From Incurvaria masculella (lineage: Eukaryota; Arthropoda; Insecta; Lepidoptera; Incurvariidae), in assembly GCA_946894095.1 (NCBI GenBank), contig OX335649.1, positions 12,666,001 to 12,730,000 of the forward strand: DNA of 64,000 nucleotides, in the 5' to 3' direction. Made by a program: the position numbers and the translations under genes. Positions 36,185 through 48,000 of the stretch are shown here, one piece after another; the stretch's first letter is position 1; each line of letters opens with the position of its first letter. The notes beneath the pieces are model-generated. The model saw nothing but the letters and a program-made list of their open reading frames with translations, searched no databases and had not been told where the DNA came from.

Positions 36185-39100
36185 ATGCCGGCGAGCGGCT
36201 GGCACATCCCGCGGCCGTCGCTGTCGGGCTCGAGCGGGGGCGGCAGCGCCGCCGGCGACGCGCGCGCGCGCGGCGGCTCCTCCTCCAGCCAGGGCTCCGC
36301 CAGCAACCACAGCACGCACGTACGTACACACCGGCTCCGGAATGGTTTTAATTGCGCTCCGGAATGGTTTGAGTTACTCTCCGAAATGGTTTTAATTACT
36401 CTCTGCAATGGTTTAAATTACGCTCTGGCATGGTTTTAATTATGCTCCGGAATGTTTTTAATTACGCTTCGAATTGGTTATAATGTATGCCGGAAATACA
36501 ATAATTTTAATACCGGAATTGACTCACACTTCTGGAATTCATAATTCTTACAAAAATTCTGAATCGGAACGAGGATTTTGTCTAGAATTTAGAATTAGAA
36601 AAAAAACAGGTCACGCAGCTCGTTTCGGTAAGATGGACGGAAAAAATGGATTGGCCAAAAAAGGCTTATGCAGGTAGTTTCTTTAAAGCGGTCGGGAAAA
36701 ATACGAATGACCCAAAAAAGGTAGTGAGGGTTTCGCCTCCACAACGACATCAGTGCTTAGTCCGAGTTCTCACCTAAATTGGCGTTTACACCAAACCGAT
36801 CGAATGGCGTTTTCAAATATATGGAGCGAACTAACATTAACGAGTCCGAGTTTGATTTGACATCTTACGCATCATCGCCGTCAATACGTCGACGTTAGTA
36901 ACTGTTTGCACACTTCCACAGAATTATCTATTAAAATCTAGCTTACATACACCACATATGAACTCGTCGCCACTACAGTTTTAGTGAGAAGTTATTAATA
37001 AGTTATTAATAGTGGCTGTGCCAAGGAACCAAAGGTGCTCAGAACAGCCATATTCAACTTAACTCGCGTAACCACGCACAGCGAGGCACCATACCAGATT
37101 ATTTGGAGACTATCCAGTGCTAACCAAGTTGTTAATTTTATATTTGAAGACCCCAGGGGCCAGTTCAGGTGCGACAGAATGCGGTTGGATAGGCAGGAAT
37201 AAGGGATGCAAGTTCCACATTAGAAATATGTAGTTAGAAGGAACGGTTGAGGCATCTACAGGGCTTTTAGCGGTTAAGGATCTCAAAAAAAGGGAAAAAG
37301 GGACCTATAATGCGAAAAAAAGGGACTTAAGGGACCTTATAAGCCAATTTGTATTTTATGCGACCTGACATGGGTGGTAATTCCACACAACTACCGTTAT
37401 GATATTAGCCCAATACACCACATTCCCGAAGGCCATGCCAGGACCTTCCCTTTATGAGCACAGCTACATTGAACTGGATGGAAAACATGGACAATTTTTC
37501 ATTTCCGCTTCGACCATCTTTTCATCCAATGCGATGGTATCAACCCGGGCGGGCTTAAACCCTACCACCTAATATGGGAAGGGGACCTACAGTTTTACAT
37601 GGATTCCGAACCATTGAGCAGCTCGCATTCGTGACGAAATTCACTTATCTAACTCGGAAAGAGAAAGACAGTGGTGCATGTCGGAATTGAACCCAGGCCT
37701 CTGGTACGCTAGGCCAGTCCCCGCGGCACTAGGCTACGAGCCGCTCAGTTAAACACAACCACAATAATATAATATAAACAATAATATTATAACTGGTGCT
37801 ACAAAAAACATCATCAAATGATGTTGTTGGGAAGCATTAGATATATCATTTAGTTTGCCCCTCACTGGGTTGAATGTTGACATGTAACCCTATTTAAAAC
37901 TATTTGGTACTCCGTCTCCTTTTAAGAAGCTTGCTGGATGAATAGAATGAATCAAAGACCAGTGTCTGTGGGATTGCCCTTTTAGGAGCTCGGCATAGTT
38001 TTTTTTGCGAAAACAATTCCGTCATTTTATAATGATAAATCAAATTTTCATCATTATGAATTGTTTGCGTGTTTTACATTACAATTGCTTAACGGTTCCC
38101 AGGAAACAAGCATACTACACCTGCGTTGTACTCACTTAGGATAGATTTTAAATACAATGATTTTTTTTTTTTAAATCAGGTATTTTTTTATTAATGGCTG
38201 CGAAACCTACATCTCCGACGTAGACCATTTAGGTTAAGGTTCAGATGTTAAATATGTAGAGCGTAGCGACAAATTAATATTGGTATTTTTTTAGAACTAT
38301 AAATAATTATTAATAAAATCGAAGTATTTAGTTGTGAAATAATGAATAATAATGTATTTATAAAAAAAATAAGGGGATATTATTTTAATAGTTGCAACCT
38401 TTCGATAGTTTCCCAGTTCGCCACGGCGCGTCGCCACGTGAGCCAGTCGCAAGATGTTCTCCTTCCATTTAGTTCTGTTCAACCTTGTGTTTGTGCTGAT
38501 CGCTTCCCTTTGTTAGCCATGCATTTTTTTAAATTAGTTTTTAGGTTTCTGCAAACTCTGGTGTAGCGCAAATGCATGTTGTGGGGGTGATTTGTAGGTT
38601 TTTGTAAGAGTCAAAGTACCAATGTGTCCCCCAAAAAGAAAATAATGCTTTCACCATGTGATGAAATAACAATACTAAAAATGAGGTCACTCTTACCGAC
38701 TGACTAACTCTGAATTGGCGTGAACAGTCATACAGCTGAACATGATATCAAACATGGGAATGACTTTTTACTAAAAAGGGACTTTAGGGACCAATTTCAG
38801 AAAAAAGGGACTTTAAGGTACCACAAAAAAATTAAGGGACTTTAAGGGACTAAGGGACCACCACTAAAAGCCCTGCATCTACTTTGAAGCCCAAATTACA
38901 TTAAATATAGCTAAGCATTTCATCAAAGTACTAAAGGAAACGCAATTTATTTTTGTCTACGATTAGAATAAATAATAAACATTGAAACATTTTACTTTAA
39001 CTTATATTTGTGCTGATAACAAAGATACAGGACCGGTGTACTTTCTGTGAATACCGTCGGTTAGGTATTCATTCACTAGGTGGGTATTTACATACTAACA

Positions 39101-42100
39101 TTAAAATTATACCTAAGTGCAAATCTGTTTGTACAGCCATTAACGGCTTTGGCGATTGAATATAATCAATATTTACCCAAATTGGAAGCAAATGCGCTAC
39201 TGCTTGCGCAAACCCGACACTGGCAAATTTCCTCGTTATTTTAAGTAATTTCATGGACTACTACGCCGATTAGGGTGATTACGCAGCCTAAAATACAATA
39301 TTCCGACTGGTACTTACAGCAATCGATTTAGTCTTTCAACTAACATTCTTATATACAGCGGTCACAAATAACAGGCTTTTATCCTCTTATATATATATAT
39401 TACATATATAGATAGAAAAGTTTACCCCTGAGATATACCCTACTGATGAGAAAAAGAATTATTCAAATAGGTTGACAGTTTGCGAAGATATCGAATAACA
39501 TACATACAAAAAAACATACAGACGAAGAACCTCCGCCTTTTTTTAAGTCGGGTAAAAATGTTACTACACTGAATTTTAACAAATGTTATTATTATTATGA
39601 ATATCTGCGGCCATCTGTTTGCAGAGCGTGTCGTCAGGCTCGCTGCTCCTGAGCGCGGCGCACCTGGCGCGCTCACACGGCGCCGCCGCGCCCGCCGCTG
39701 CCGCGCCGAGCCCCGCGGGCGATGTCGACGCTGACGCCGCGGGGGCCCGCACCACCTACAGCGCCAACCTCAACACCTACGTCGGCAGCCAGCGCGACGT
39801 TACCAGGTCACCCGCGCTCCATTTTATCGCCGAAAGCGAATAATCGCGAAATTAGATGAAACATTTCGGAGAAACGTACCATCTCCCATTATGTCCAGCG
39901 CGGCATTGGCGTACGCCAAGAGCCCGGGCACCACACGACGAATTTCAGGCGGGCTGCGAAGACATGCCGGACGGCCAGACGCTTCTTCATTCGATGTTTG
40001 AAGGACCCCAGGTTGTAATTTGGGGGGAAAACCTCGGAAGGGAGTTCATTCCATCGTTTACCGACCCTATAAACAAAGGATCTAGTGAATCGGTGGGTTC
40101 TTATTTTTGGAATGTCGACTGTGATTTTGTGCTCAAGTTCGTTTGATTCGTAGCTCGCAGCGATTTCTGATTATTTTGCTCATGACACTTATTTATGCTT
40201 TATTGGCCAGCGTTTCCAACAGTTTCTTCAATCCAACGTGGTAAACTTGGGTTCGATTTTAACCTTAACCGCTTTTACCCATCCTCCACTGCCCGCGAAA
40301 GAATTCGCCTCTCACACTCTCAAGCCTACAACGGCAGGCAACAATTGTTTCACCGAACATATTCGGGCCTCTTTAGATTTATGACTGGGCTAGCAAACGG
40401 AAAATCGTAGGCATCCATACTAATATTATAAATGCGAAAGTAACTGTCTGTCTGATACGTTTTCACCAATTTCGATAAAATTTGGTAGAGAGTCTGGACC
40501 TTTTAAAAGGACATAGGCTACAATTTGTGGCGAAAATTAAACTCAAAGAGGGGTGAGAGTTTGTATGGAGAACTCATAAAACATAAAATGTTAGGTTCAA
40601 CCCGACATTAGTCCGGAACGACATTGGCCCGAATGGAGCCCTGAGCCGGTAGTCTAAGTTGTCACCTAAATTGGCGTTACGGCAAACCGATCGACTGGCG
40701 TTTTCAAATGTATGGAGAAATTGATGAGCGCGCGCAGCGGGCGTTAAGCGAACTAACATTTGCGAGTCCGAGCTTGATTTGACAGCTTACTCAACGTTGC
40801 CGTAAATACGTCGACGTTGCCGTTTACGTCCACTCCGCGTTTTCATACAAATCGGAAGTCCGCGTTTGACTTTGACAGCTTGAAGAAGTAAAACCACAGA
40901 ATATCTAGTAAAAACTTGTATGGAGTTTGGAGAAAACGCCAGTCGATCGGTTTGCCGTAAACGCCAATTTCGGTGAGAACTCAGACTGCCCACTCTGGCA
41001 CCGTTTTTGCGCACGCACCCTCTCTCTGCCGATCCAGATTCCAAACAATCCCCAAGAGTCCCCTTTAAACTTCGAAGGATGCCCTCGGTCATTCAAAATT
41101 TGCTCGTCGCTAACAAAACCCCCCCGTTCGTTGCAGGCCGCACCGCAAGCTGCAGCGCACGGACGCCGTCCAGGTGGCCATACCCGAGGAGGCGGCGGAC
41201 CCGTTCTGGAGCGGCGTGAAGCGCGGGGGGGACGCGGACGGCGCGGCGGACGCCGGCTCCGTGGCGAGCTCCACGCACTTCACGGTGGTGAACGGGTTCA
41301 CGCGGCACCGCGGCGGCGGCAAGCCGCACGCGACGCCCTGGTGCTGCAACAGCTCGCACCAGGTCACCGTGCTCGTCATCACCATGACTGTACTCTTCTC
41401 CGCGTGCATACTGGCCGCCATTTGCTTTGTTGAGAGTGAGTATACGACCAATCGGAATGTTTTTTCAGTGTCAGGGGAAACATTGCTCCAGTTATAGTCC
41501 GTCCTTACTTGTGGCTCTCTGGCCCCATGCTACGAACGCTATCGAGTAAGCACTAACGAGAAGGCGACATCGCCTGTGCCAAAAATATTGTATGAGTTTG
41601 ACAGTTGGTATCGAAAGCGCTGTCAATCTACAGTCGAAGTCTACAGGCCCTGTGCTGTAGACTTAGCGAGTCTGTCTTTTTAAACATTGCACATTTTTTA
41701 AAATATTAAAACATTTTCAAAAACTGGCTTGACTAAAAAATCTATAAAAATTATCGAACCTGCTCACAAAATTTCACGAGAATCAGCTGAGAACGGTCGC
41801 ATTTAGTAGAGGAGCAGTCCGTAAAGGAGAAGTCCGAAAAGTCGGACTGATAATTCAGCCCAAATGTTTTGTTTCAAACACGCGATATATCTATTTATAG
41901 TATGCAAGCAATTGCAAGTCATCAATATTACATTATATTGAAGTGATTATTAAACTTATTAAATGGATGATAAACGAAGAATATAGAAATAGCAGCACCA
42001 ATCTCCATTTATAATATGGTTTAGTGATCGTTTGAGAGCCCCAACAAATTAGAATATGATTTGAGATTACCGTGGTAACACTCGTCATGACCAAACGTTT

Positions 42101-42582
42101 GGTCCGAAACGTCGTGCAACATCATCGATACACGATGACTAAGCCGTTTTCCACAAACCCCAAAAAAATACAATTTCTTTAAAAGTATGGGAGAAACGGC
42201 TCCAAGCAGTAGTGCAAGTGGACCCTATTGGAAACATGGCCAAAATCATGCATTCTAGGTCATCGGTTTTCGATTGTCAACACCATCATATTCTTATTCG
42301 ATAGCAAACAATATTTTAATATCTCCTGTATTAGGTTGTATATTCTTGTTTTACTGTTTGTTTTTATTTCAATTTATGTGGGGTAATAAATAACGATCAA
42401 TCTATTTAACCGTTGTTAAATAGATTGTATTAAAGTTGTAAATGTAATATGGTGGGTCCTACATGAGATATAATGTCAGCCAACTAACAGCTGATTATTT
42501 AAGTAAGTATTTCTATTAAAAACTATATTTTAATGTTGTTACAGTGCGACTCCGGAAGGAGTCCGACTACAGATTCTCATAA
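36185..42582 (+). CDS. unidentified single-pass membrane protein (C-terminal part or whole)
   Basis: Four exons fit together by splice sites and phase: 36185-36319, 39625-39806, 41137-41435 and 42545-42582, ending in TAA, 217 residues in all. Exon 1 could be internal (a CCGCAG acceptor stands just before) or start at its first ATG. The chain has SGWHIPRPSLSG, a Ser/Gly/Ala-rich low-complexity region (residues about 12-88), TTYSANLNTYVGSQRDVTR, RPHRKLQRTDAVQVAIPEE, DPFWSGVKRG, THFTVVNGFTRH, two adjacent cysteines (WCCNSSHQ), one hydrophobic helix VTVLVITMTVLFSACILAAI (about residues 179-198) and a short basic tail, MRLRKESDYRFS, closing the protein. Lacking a visible signal peptide, it could be tail-anchored or type II, or the membrane end of a larger receptor whose ectodomain exons lie upstream. 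The exons are far more GC-rich than the introns. I do not recognise the family. Exon joining is inferred; the reading frame and membrane helix are seen directly. Confidence 0.7.
36335..36480. repeat. minisatellite, unit about 24 bp, six copies
   Basis: Unit CTCCGGAATGGTTTTAATTA plus CG. It begins 16 bp after the splice donor of the membrane-protein exon at 36319. Confidence 0.85.
36757..36955. mobile_element. MITE family M1, truncated copy
   Basis: Shares TCTCACCTAAATTGGCGTTT, AACCGATCGAATGGCGTTTTC, GCGAACTAACATTAACGAGTCC and TACGTCGACGTTAGT with the two fuller copies, but has internal gaps and lacks the right end. Confidence 0.7.
37015..37215. repeat. dispersed repeat R1, 5' part
   Basis: CAGCGAGGCACCATACCAGA, GGTTGGATAGGCAGGAATAAG and ATGCAAGTTCCACAT match the start of the 21.9 kb copy. 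It directly precedes the hAT-like element. Confidence 0.6.
37259..38875. mobile_element. hAT-like non-autonomous DNA transposon with target duplication
   Basis: The element starts CAGGGCTTTTAGCGG and ends CCACTAAAAGCCCTG, inverted repeats matching at 14 of 15 positions. It is flanked by CATCTA on both sides (37253-37258 and 38876-38881). Both subterminal regions hold repeats of AAAAGGGACTTTAAGGGACC type. It is 1617 bp long with no transposase frame and carries a SINE (37357-37745). It lies in the first intron of the membrane-protein gene. CAGGG ends suggest hAT, although six bases is short for a hAT duplication. Confidence 0.75.
37357..37745 (-). mobile_element. tRNA-headed SINE inside the hAT-like element
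   Basis: Same layout as the copy at 8,560; head at the right end (CGAGCCTCTCGCATG-type box diverged to CTCTGGTACGCTAGG; B box near 37,685). Its body is among the best preserved, so it is probably young. Confidence 0.8.
39485..39560 (-). repeat. hairpin repeat H1, terminal fragment
   Basis: AAACATACAGACGAAGAACCTCCG then CCTTTTTTTAAGTCGGGT matches one end of the family. Confidence 0.55.
40410..40640 (-). repeat. non-LTR-like repeat fragment, reversed
   Basis: CATACTAATATTATAAATGCG at the left and CAACCCGACATTAGTCCGGAAC at the right are the reversed end and start of the same kind of repeat. Directly followed by a MITE. Confidence 0.6.
40643..40995. mobile_element. MITE family M1, full copy
   Basis: About 353 bp with inverted ends (GAGCCGGTAGTCTAAGTTGT on the left; the right end reads ACTCAGACTGCCCACTC). 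The inner part repeats GCGTTTTC and ACGTCGACGTTGCCGT motifs in both orientations. It sits about 140 bp before the third exon of the membrane-protein gene. Confidence 0.85.
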
Positions 42583-44404
42583 GAGATATGGCGGCGCCCA
42601 ATTCATTCAAGCATACTGGCTGATAAATATATGAATGAAAATTGTATGGAAACAAAATACAATATGATGAGTTATTTTAATTACGATTGTAGGCAAATGA
42701 AAAGGCACCATCGTCAATTAGATGAGAAGCCGAAATATTATTGTGTAAAGAACCGATTATTTCATGAGTAGATAATAGTTTTTAAGTGCCACCAGCAGCA
42801 TTTTACAATCGTTTATTTCAATGTGATGCTGCATGTAACTTGGTAAGGAAATAATCCTGTAATCAACTTTATGATTACTAAGATATTTTCTGGAACTGTA
42901 TGTACACCTGTTTTCTGAACATATTTGAAAAGGTCTAGGGATTCTTTGGATAGGAAATTGTCAGCAGGTGTTTATTAAAAGAAAATATAAAGAAATAATA
43001 GGCTGGGGGATAGTGAACAAATTAAAGTGCAATAATTTATATCAAATTGTAGGTAAGTTTAGTGTTATTAATGTATTAATGTGAGTTTATGCTTATGTAT
43101 GAGTGGATGCTTACGTACTTCACAGAACATTATTGTTGCTCATAATAATAATGTATAACTTGTTTTGATTGCATTTTCAATATTAAATGATTACAGCTAT
43201 CAATAATTAGGTAAATTAACAGAGCATACTCTGTCAGGTCGGCTGCTGTTTATGCTTTGCATGGTAATGTGAATCATTATCCGAGAATATATTAGTCAGT
43301 TTCAGTTGAATTTATTCTACTGGTGAATATTCCATATTCCTATTGTAGTAAACCCGCGGTCATTGAAAACAATTACAACAGGCGTTACCGGACCCCTTAC
43401 CGGGGTTAAGTGAACCTTTTATTGTTAAAGTGAAGTGCACGCAAAAACGAAAATCCGTTTTTATTTTGGTCGAAACTGTTCTTAACTTAATAAATTTCTT
43501 GAACAAAAAAAAACCTTTTGTAATTCATTTATAGTCAGGTAAAAAAATGTATTACAAGCTTTAAAAATACCCGCTGAATAATTATAATCTGAACTGTATA
43601 ATCACCCCACTAGTGTTGTAGTGGAAAAAAAAATCTTTTCTTTATTGAACAAGATATTTAAAAGAGCTGATCAGATGAGTATAATTATATTATCTTCTGA
43701 AATCAAATATATAAAGGAAAGGATTGCATGCTAGGGTGACCAGTGAGTGGACTTACTTAGTGCACCATACTTTCAGTTCCATTTAGACAATGTTAGACTT
43801 TTTCCAAGTTTGTTGCCATATTTAAAGCATATAATGGTACGCTGTTCATATACAATTTATAGTTTAACATGATTTCACGATGATTACTTTTATTGCTGTA
43901 CAATTGAGAAAAAAACAGCTGTCATAGCGGAAATCCAAGCATGGTGCAAAATAAGACACATACATAGATATTGGTTCATAGATCCAAAATAATGTAGCTA
44001 AATATAATTTTCATATTTCTTTATTGTATTTAATGTAGTTAAACCTATTTATTGACTATCGCAAATTGTGTGCAAGCACGTTTTTAGATAGTAAAAAATG
44101 TAAAGAGCATTCTAGAGGTGTCAGAAATATTGATTATGCCATAGAAAAAACCTATTAATAAGCAAAATTTGCAATCAATAATTCTCATGCCTTCAGAATG
44201 GGTGTTAAGACCTATTTTGTTAAGTAAATATTCAATATAATTAAATTTAAAGGAATATTTACAATCATGGTCTGCAAGTAAAATTTACTATCTCGAATTG
44301 TTGTTATGATGAATTAAACTGTGATATTGTTTAAAATGATGACTTCTTTTCTTTCATACCCTACTACAATAACTGATGAATGACAAAAAACTTCCAATAA
44401 AAAA

Positions 44405-44476
44405 AGGAGCACTGGAGAAAAATTGGAGAGGCGTATGTCCAGCAGTGGACGCAAACACGCTGACTGACTGACTGAA
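44405..44476 (+). repeat. LINE 3' end with (TGAC)n tail, second copy
   Basis: Nearly identical to the 30.2 kb copy (GAGGCGTATGTCCAGCAGTGG, CACGCTGACTGACTGACTG), with a shorter tail. Confidence 0.65.
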
Positions 44477-44721
44477 TAAAAAAACATACATGTACTAATT
44501 GTTAAGTGTGTGGGGTGCAGTTATAGTTGAAAAATAGCATTGGTTAACAATTTTTCATTAATTTGAAGAATTACAAACACAATTTTACTATGCATCGACC
44601 CGTCACTTTTAATACACACGTTTGTGAACTGTTTCACTTCCAAAAACAAGATGACTCGTATCACTTATGAATCTCTCTATCGCTGGTGTCTCTTGTCATA
44701 TGAGCTAATCACCATATAACC

Positions 44722-44752
44722 ATGACCATACTCTTCTCCGCGTGCACACAAG
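44722..44752 (+). pseudogene. short echo of the membrane-protein exon 3
   Basis: AACCATGACCATACTCTTCTCCGCGTGCA-type sequence repeats the coding stretch at 41389-41410 with two changes. Flanks do not match. Possibly a remnant of a duplicated exon; too short to be sure. Confidence 0.4.
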
Positions 44753-45084
44753 CTAATATAAGCTCTGTCGCATGCACAGAGAAACAGCCAGGTCTCGCCG
44801 CTGAACCTTCTACCGGATGCTTATCTTTAGAGGCTTCGACCAGACTGCGAACATGTCTATCAAGACAGCCGATTTACGAAAATTCATTTATAATGTAGAA
44901 AGTCTCACTTTTATAAATATAATCACTTGTTTGCGAAAAGGAGTGGGTTGAAAACATACAGCTAGCGCCATCTGTTGATAGAAGGTCCGTTGAAAACAGC
45001 TATTACGAGCACTACACCATTCCATCATAGTTGGCGCATATTAAAATACATTTTGAGCCTACTGCTGAGCATTGTGAGACTTAC

Positions 45085-48000
45085 CTCTATCTCCTCTAGG
45101 GTCTGTGTCCACTTGTAGTTTTCGAGATCGCAGCCATTGCCCGCGTTGGGTTTCAGCTTGCCCTTTTCCTTAGGGTCATCTTCATCGGGGTCAGTTGCCG
45201 GCACATCTGCTCCATCACCGCTGCCCCCCGCCTCTGCTTCTAGAAGTTTGTTCTAGCATGAATTAAGACTGTTGTGAAGGTACGGGGTTTTGAGATTTAG
45301 CCAACCCTATAATCGCCCAGCAAAACAATCCAGGACACCCTCGACAAGATTTCTGGCTGGCCAAAGAAGTGGTTTTTTTTTTCAAGTATCTGCACATGGA
45401 TGGCTAATACCGAACTGACCATCCAATATTAGCCTAAGGAACTAGGTGCCACGCCAGGACCTTCCTTATATCGCTCGGCTACATTGAACTGGATGGAAAA
45501 CACGGACAATTTTCAATGTCGCTTCGGCCATAGTTCATTCAATGCTATGGTATCAACTGGGGCGGGATTAACCCTACCTCGTAACCTATAGTTTGACGTG
45601 AAATCCGAACCATGGCAAGCCTCAACGGTTGAAAATGGTCACCCATCCAGAACCTAACCGCGCCCAGAAGTGCTTCCCCCAGCTTATCAAATCGCAAGGC
45701 ATCGCACACTGAGCTACCGAGGCTGACGAGGCTATTGACGCTCTACAATACTCTACTGCACTGTGCTACACCTAGGACCTAAAAAACTGCATCACTTTTA
45801 CTTGCTTAATTGAAAAAATATATAGACAGTGACAACGCAACATGACCTCGGTGTGCCAATTTCTGACGATCTTAAATAGGAGACACATCACAGAAGTCGT
45901 CTAGAAAGCCAATTCCCTACTCTACATCAATATCTCTACAATCAATAAGGCTTTCTCGTACATGAATATAGAACTATTCCTAAAATTGTAACAGTAAACA
46001 TTTAAACGCTATTATACGAGGGGCGTTCAATAATTTATCTACCTAAGGGAGCTCTGCTGAACAAGTTGAGACATGTGTATAAGTATAGCTATGTTTCTTT
46101 ATGTAACGCGTTTAACATTTTAAATTAGTCCGATTAATACTTTCAGAGTGACAGCATGACAAGTGCATCGATGTCTGAGTCTACTAAAATTTTGTTTGAT
46201 TTATAGCAGCGATCAGAGCTGGTAGTCTCAGTTGTCACCTAAATTGGCGTTACGGCAAACCGATCCACTGGCGTTTTCAAATGTATGGAGAAATTGAAGC
46301 GCGCGCGCAGCGGGCGTTAAGCGAACTAACATTTGCAAGTCCAAGCATGATTTGACAGCTTACTCAACGTTGCTGTAAATACGTCGACGTTGCGGTTTAC
46401 GTCCACTCTGCGTTTTCATACAAATTGGAAGTCCGCGTTTGACTTTGACAGCTTACCACGTAAAGCCACAGAATATCTAGTAAAAACTTGTATGGAGTTT
46501 GGAGAAAACGCCAGTCGATTAAACGCCAATTTAGGTGAGAACTCAGACTGACCACTCATTTATTAAGTTATTCTCTAAAGAGGAAAAGAAGACCAAAGAA
46601 ATATTTGAACGCATGGCAACAATATACAGGGAATCTGCGCCCTCTGAATATAAAGTCAAATATTGTTGAAAGCAGTTCACATGGGGACGAGAGTCCATAG
46701 AAGACGACCCTCACATGGGGCGGCCAGTGACGGCAACAAGACCAGAAATGCGTAAAAAAAAAATAAGAATTCATTTTGACTGATAGGCGATTGACTATAC
46801 GCAGGATTGCTAAAGAAATGGACTCTCGGCAGGCATAGTTTGGAATATAATTCATGAACATTTGCAAATTTCTAAAGTCAGCGCAAAATGGGTCTCGCGG
46901 TTTCTGGCACCACTTCAAAAGGAAGCCCGACGCGAATGTTTCCAAGAGCACTTGGACCTGATTGGTGAGGACCCAGCAAGTTTTTTTCAACTGTTAGTGA
47001 CAGAAGATGAAACGTGGGTTTACCATAGAGATCTTGAGTATAAAATGGAGTCCATGCAGTGGAAGCACAAATCGTCACCCACTTCTAAAAAGTTCAAAGT
47101 CGAAAAATCGGCAGTCAAAGTCATGGCCACTGTATTTTGGGATGAGAAATGATTTTTACTTTTGGAGTTAATGCCAAATAAGACTACCATAAAGGGAGAG
47201 ACCTACGCTATAAATTATTTTTACTCTAAGGTTTTTTTCTTGTCTAGGTAGACAAATTATTGAACGCCCCTTGTATATATTATATTTTCGAAATGTGTGG
47301 TAAATATGCTTTAAATAGTTTTGAGTAACATTAAGCTGTATTTACTGAAAAAAATGGGGGTGCTGTCTGAATCGAATTCGCTAACGCATTATTTTTTTAT
47401 TTTTATTTATTTATTTATTTATTATTGGAGGAAAAACAAAGGCAGACAATAAAACACAGTTACAAAGAAGTAATTGGTAACAAGTATAAAGATCTGTCTT
47501 CAAAACTATCCCTCACTAAAACAAGAATAAGTATACATTTTGAAGGTGGCGTTATTTGTAATAAGAAAAAGTGTACCTGGAGATAGGTAATTACAAAAAA
47601 GCAAGTGATATGAGATTACTGGTTCATTAAAGTGCTAATACAATCATGTGAATATGATACAGCTCGTGTTAAGGTGTAGAAGTTATTTGAGAATTAGTGA
47701 AATAAAAATTAAAATAAATAACTGTAAAGAAGACGACCTAAAACAACATACAAAAAAAAAAACAATGCATGCTCCATTACATTTTATACATAAAACAGAA
47801 CTATTGGATGTTTCTGATTTTTTTCTTGAACGAAAACAGCGAGTCGAAAAATATATCACAGTCGACCACCGCTGCATTCTCATTATAAAGCTTTGACATT
47901 CTATGTATAGGGGCTCTTTTTCCCGCTTTGGTACTTGTGTTGCTAAATAAAAAAGTGTATTGCATCGTGTGAAACGTGATGAAATTTGAAATTCTATCAG

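Larger units (their letters stand above)
42583..45084. other. 3' UTR of the membrane-protein gene, then AT-rich DNA
   Basis: No frame of 60 codons exists on either strand here. AATAAA occurs at 43489-43494 and could end the upstream gene's transcript. This is where the remaining nudC exons would be expected if the two convergent genes did not overlap, and none were seen. Confidence 0.45.

Noticed and set aside
41093..41451. Long - strand frames of 88 and 113 codons
   Set aside because: They are shadows of the GC-rich third exon of the + strand membrane-protein gene.
46568..46990. 140-codon - strand frame
   Set aside because: It is antisense to the mariner transposase relic, which has clear motifs on the + strand.
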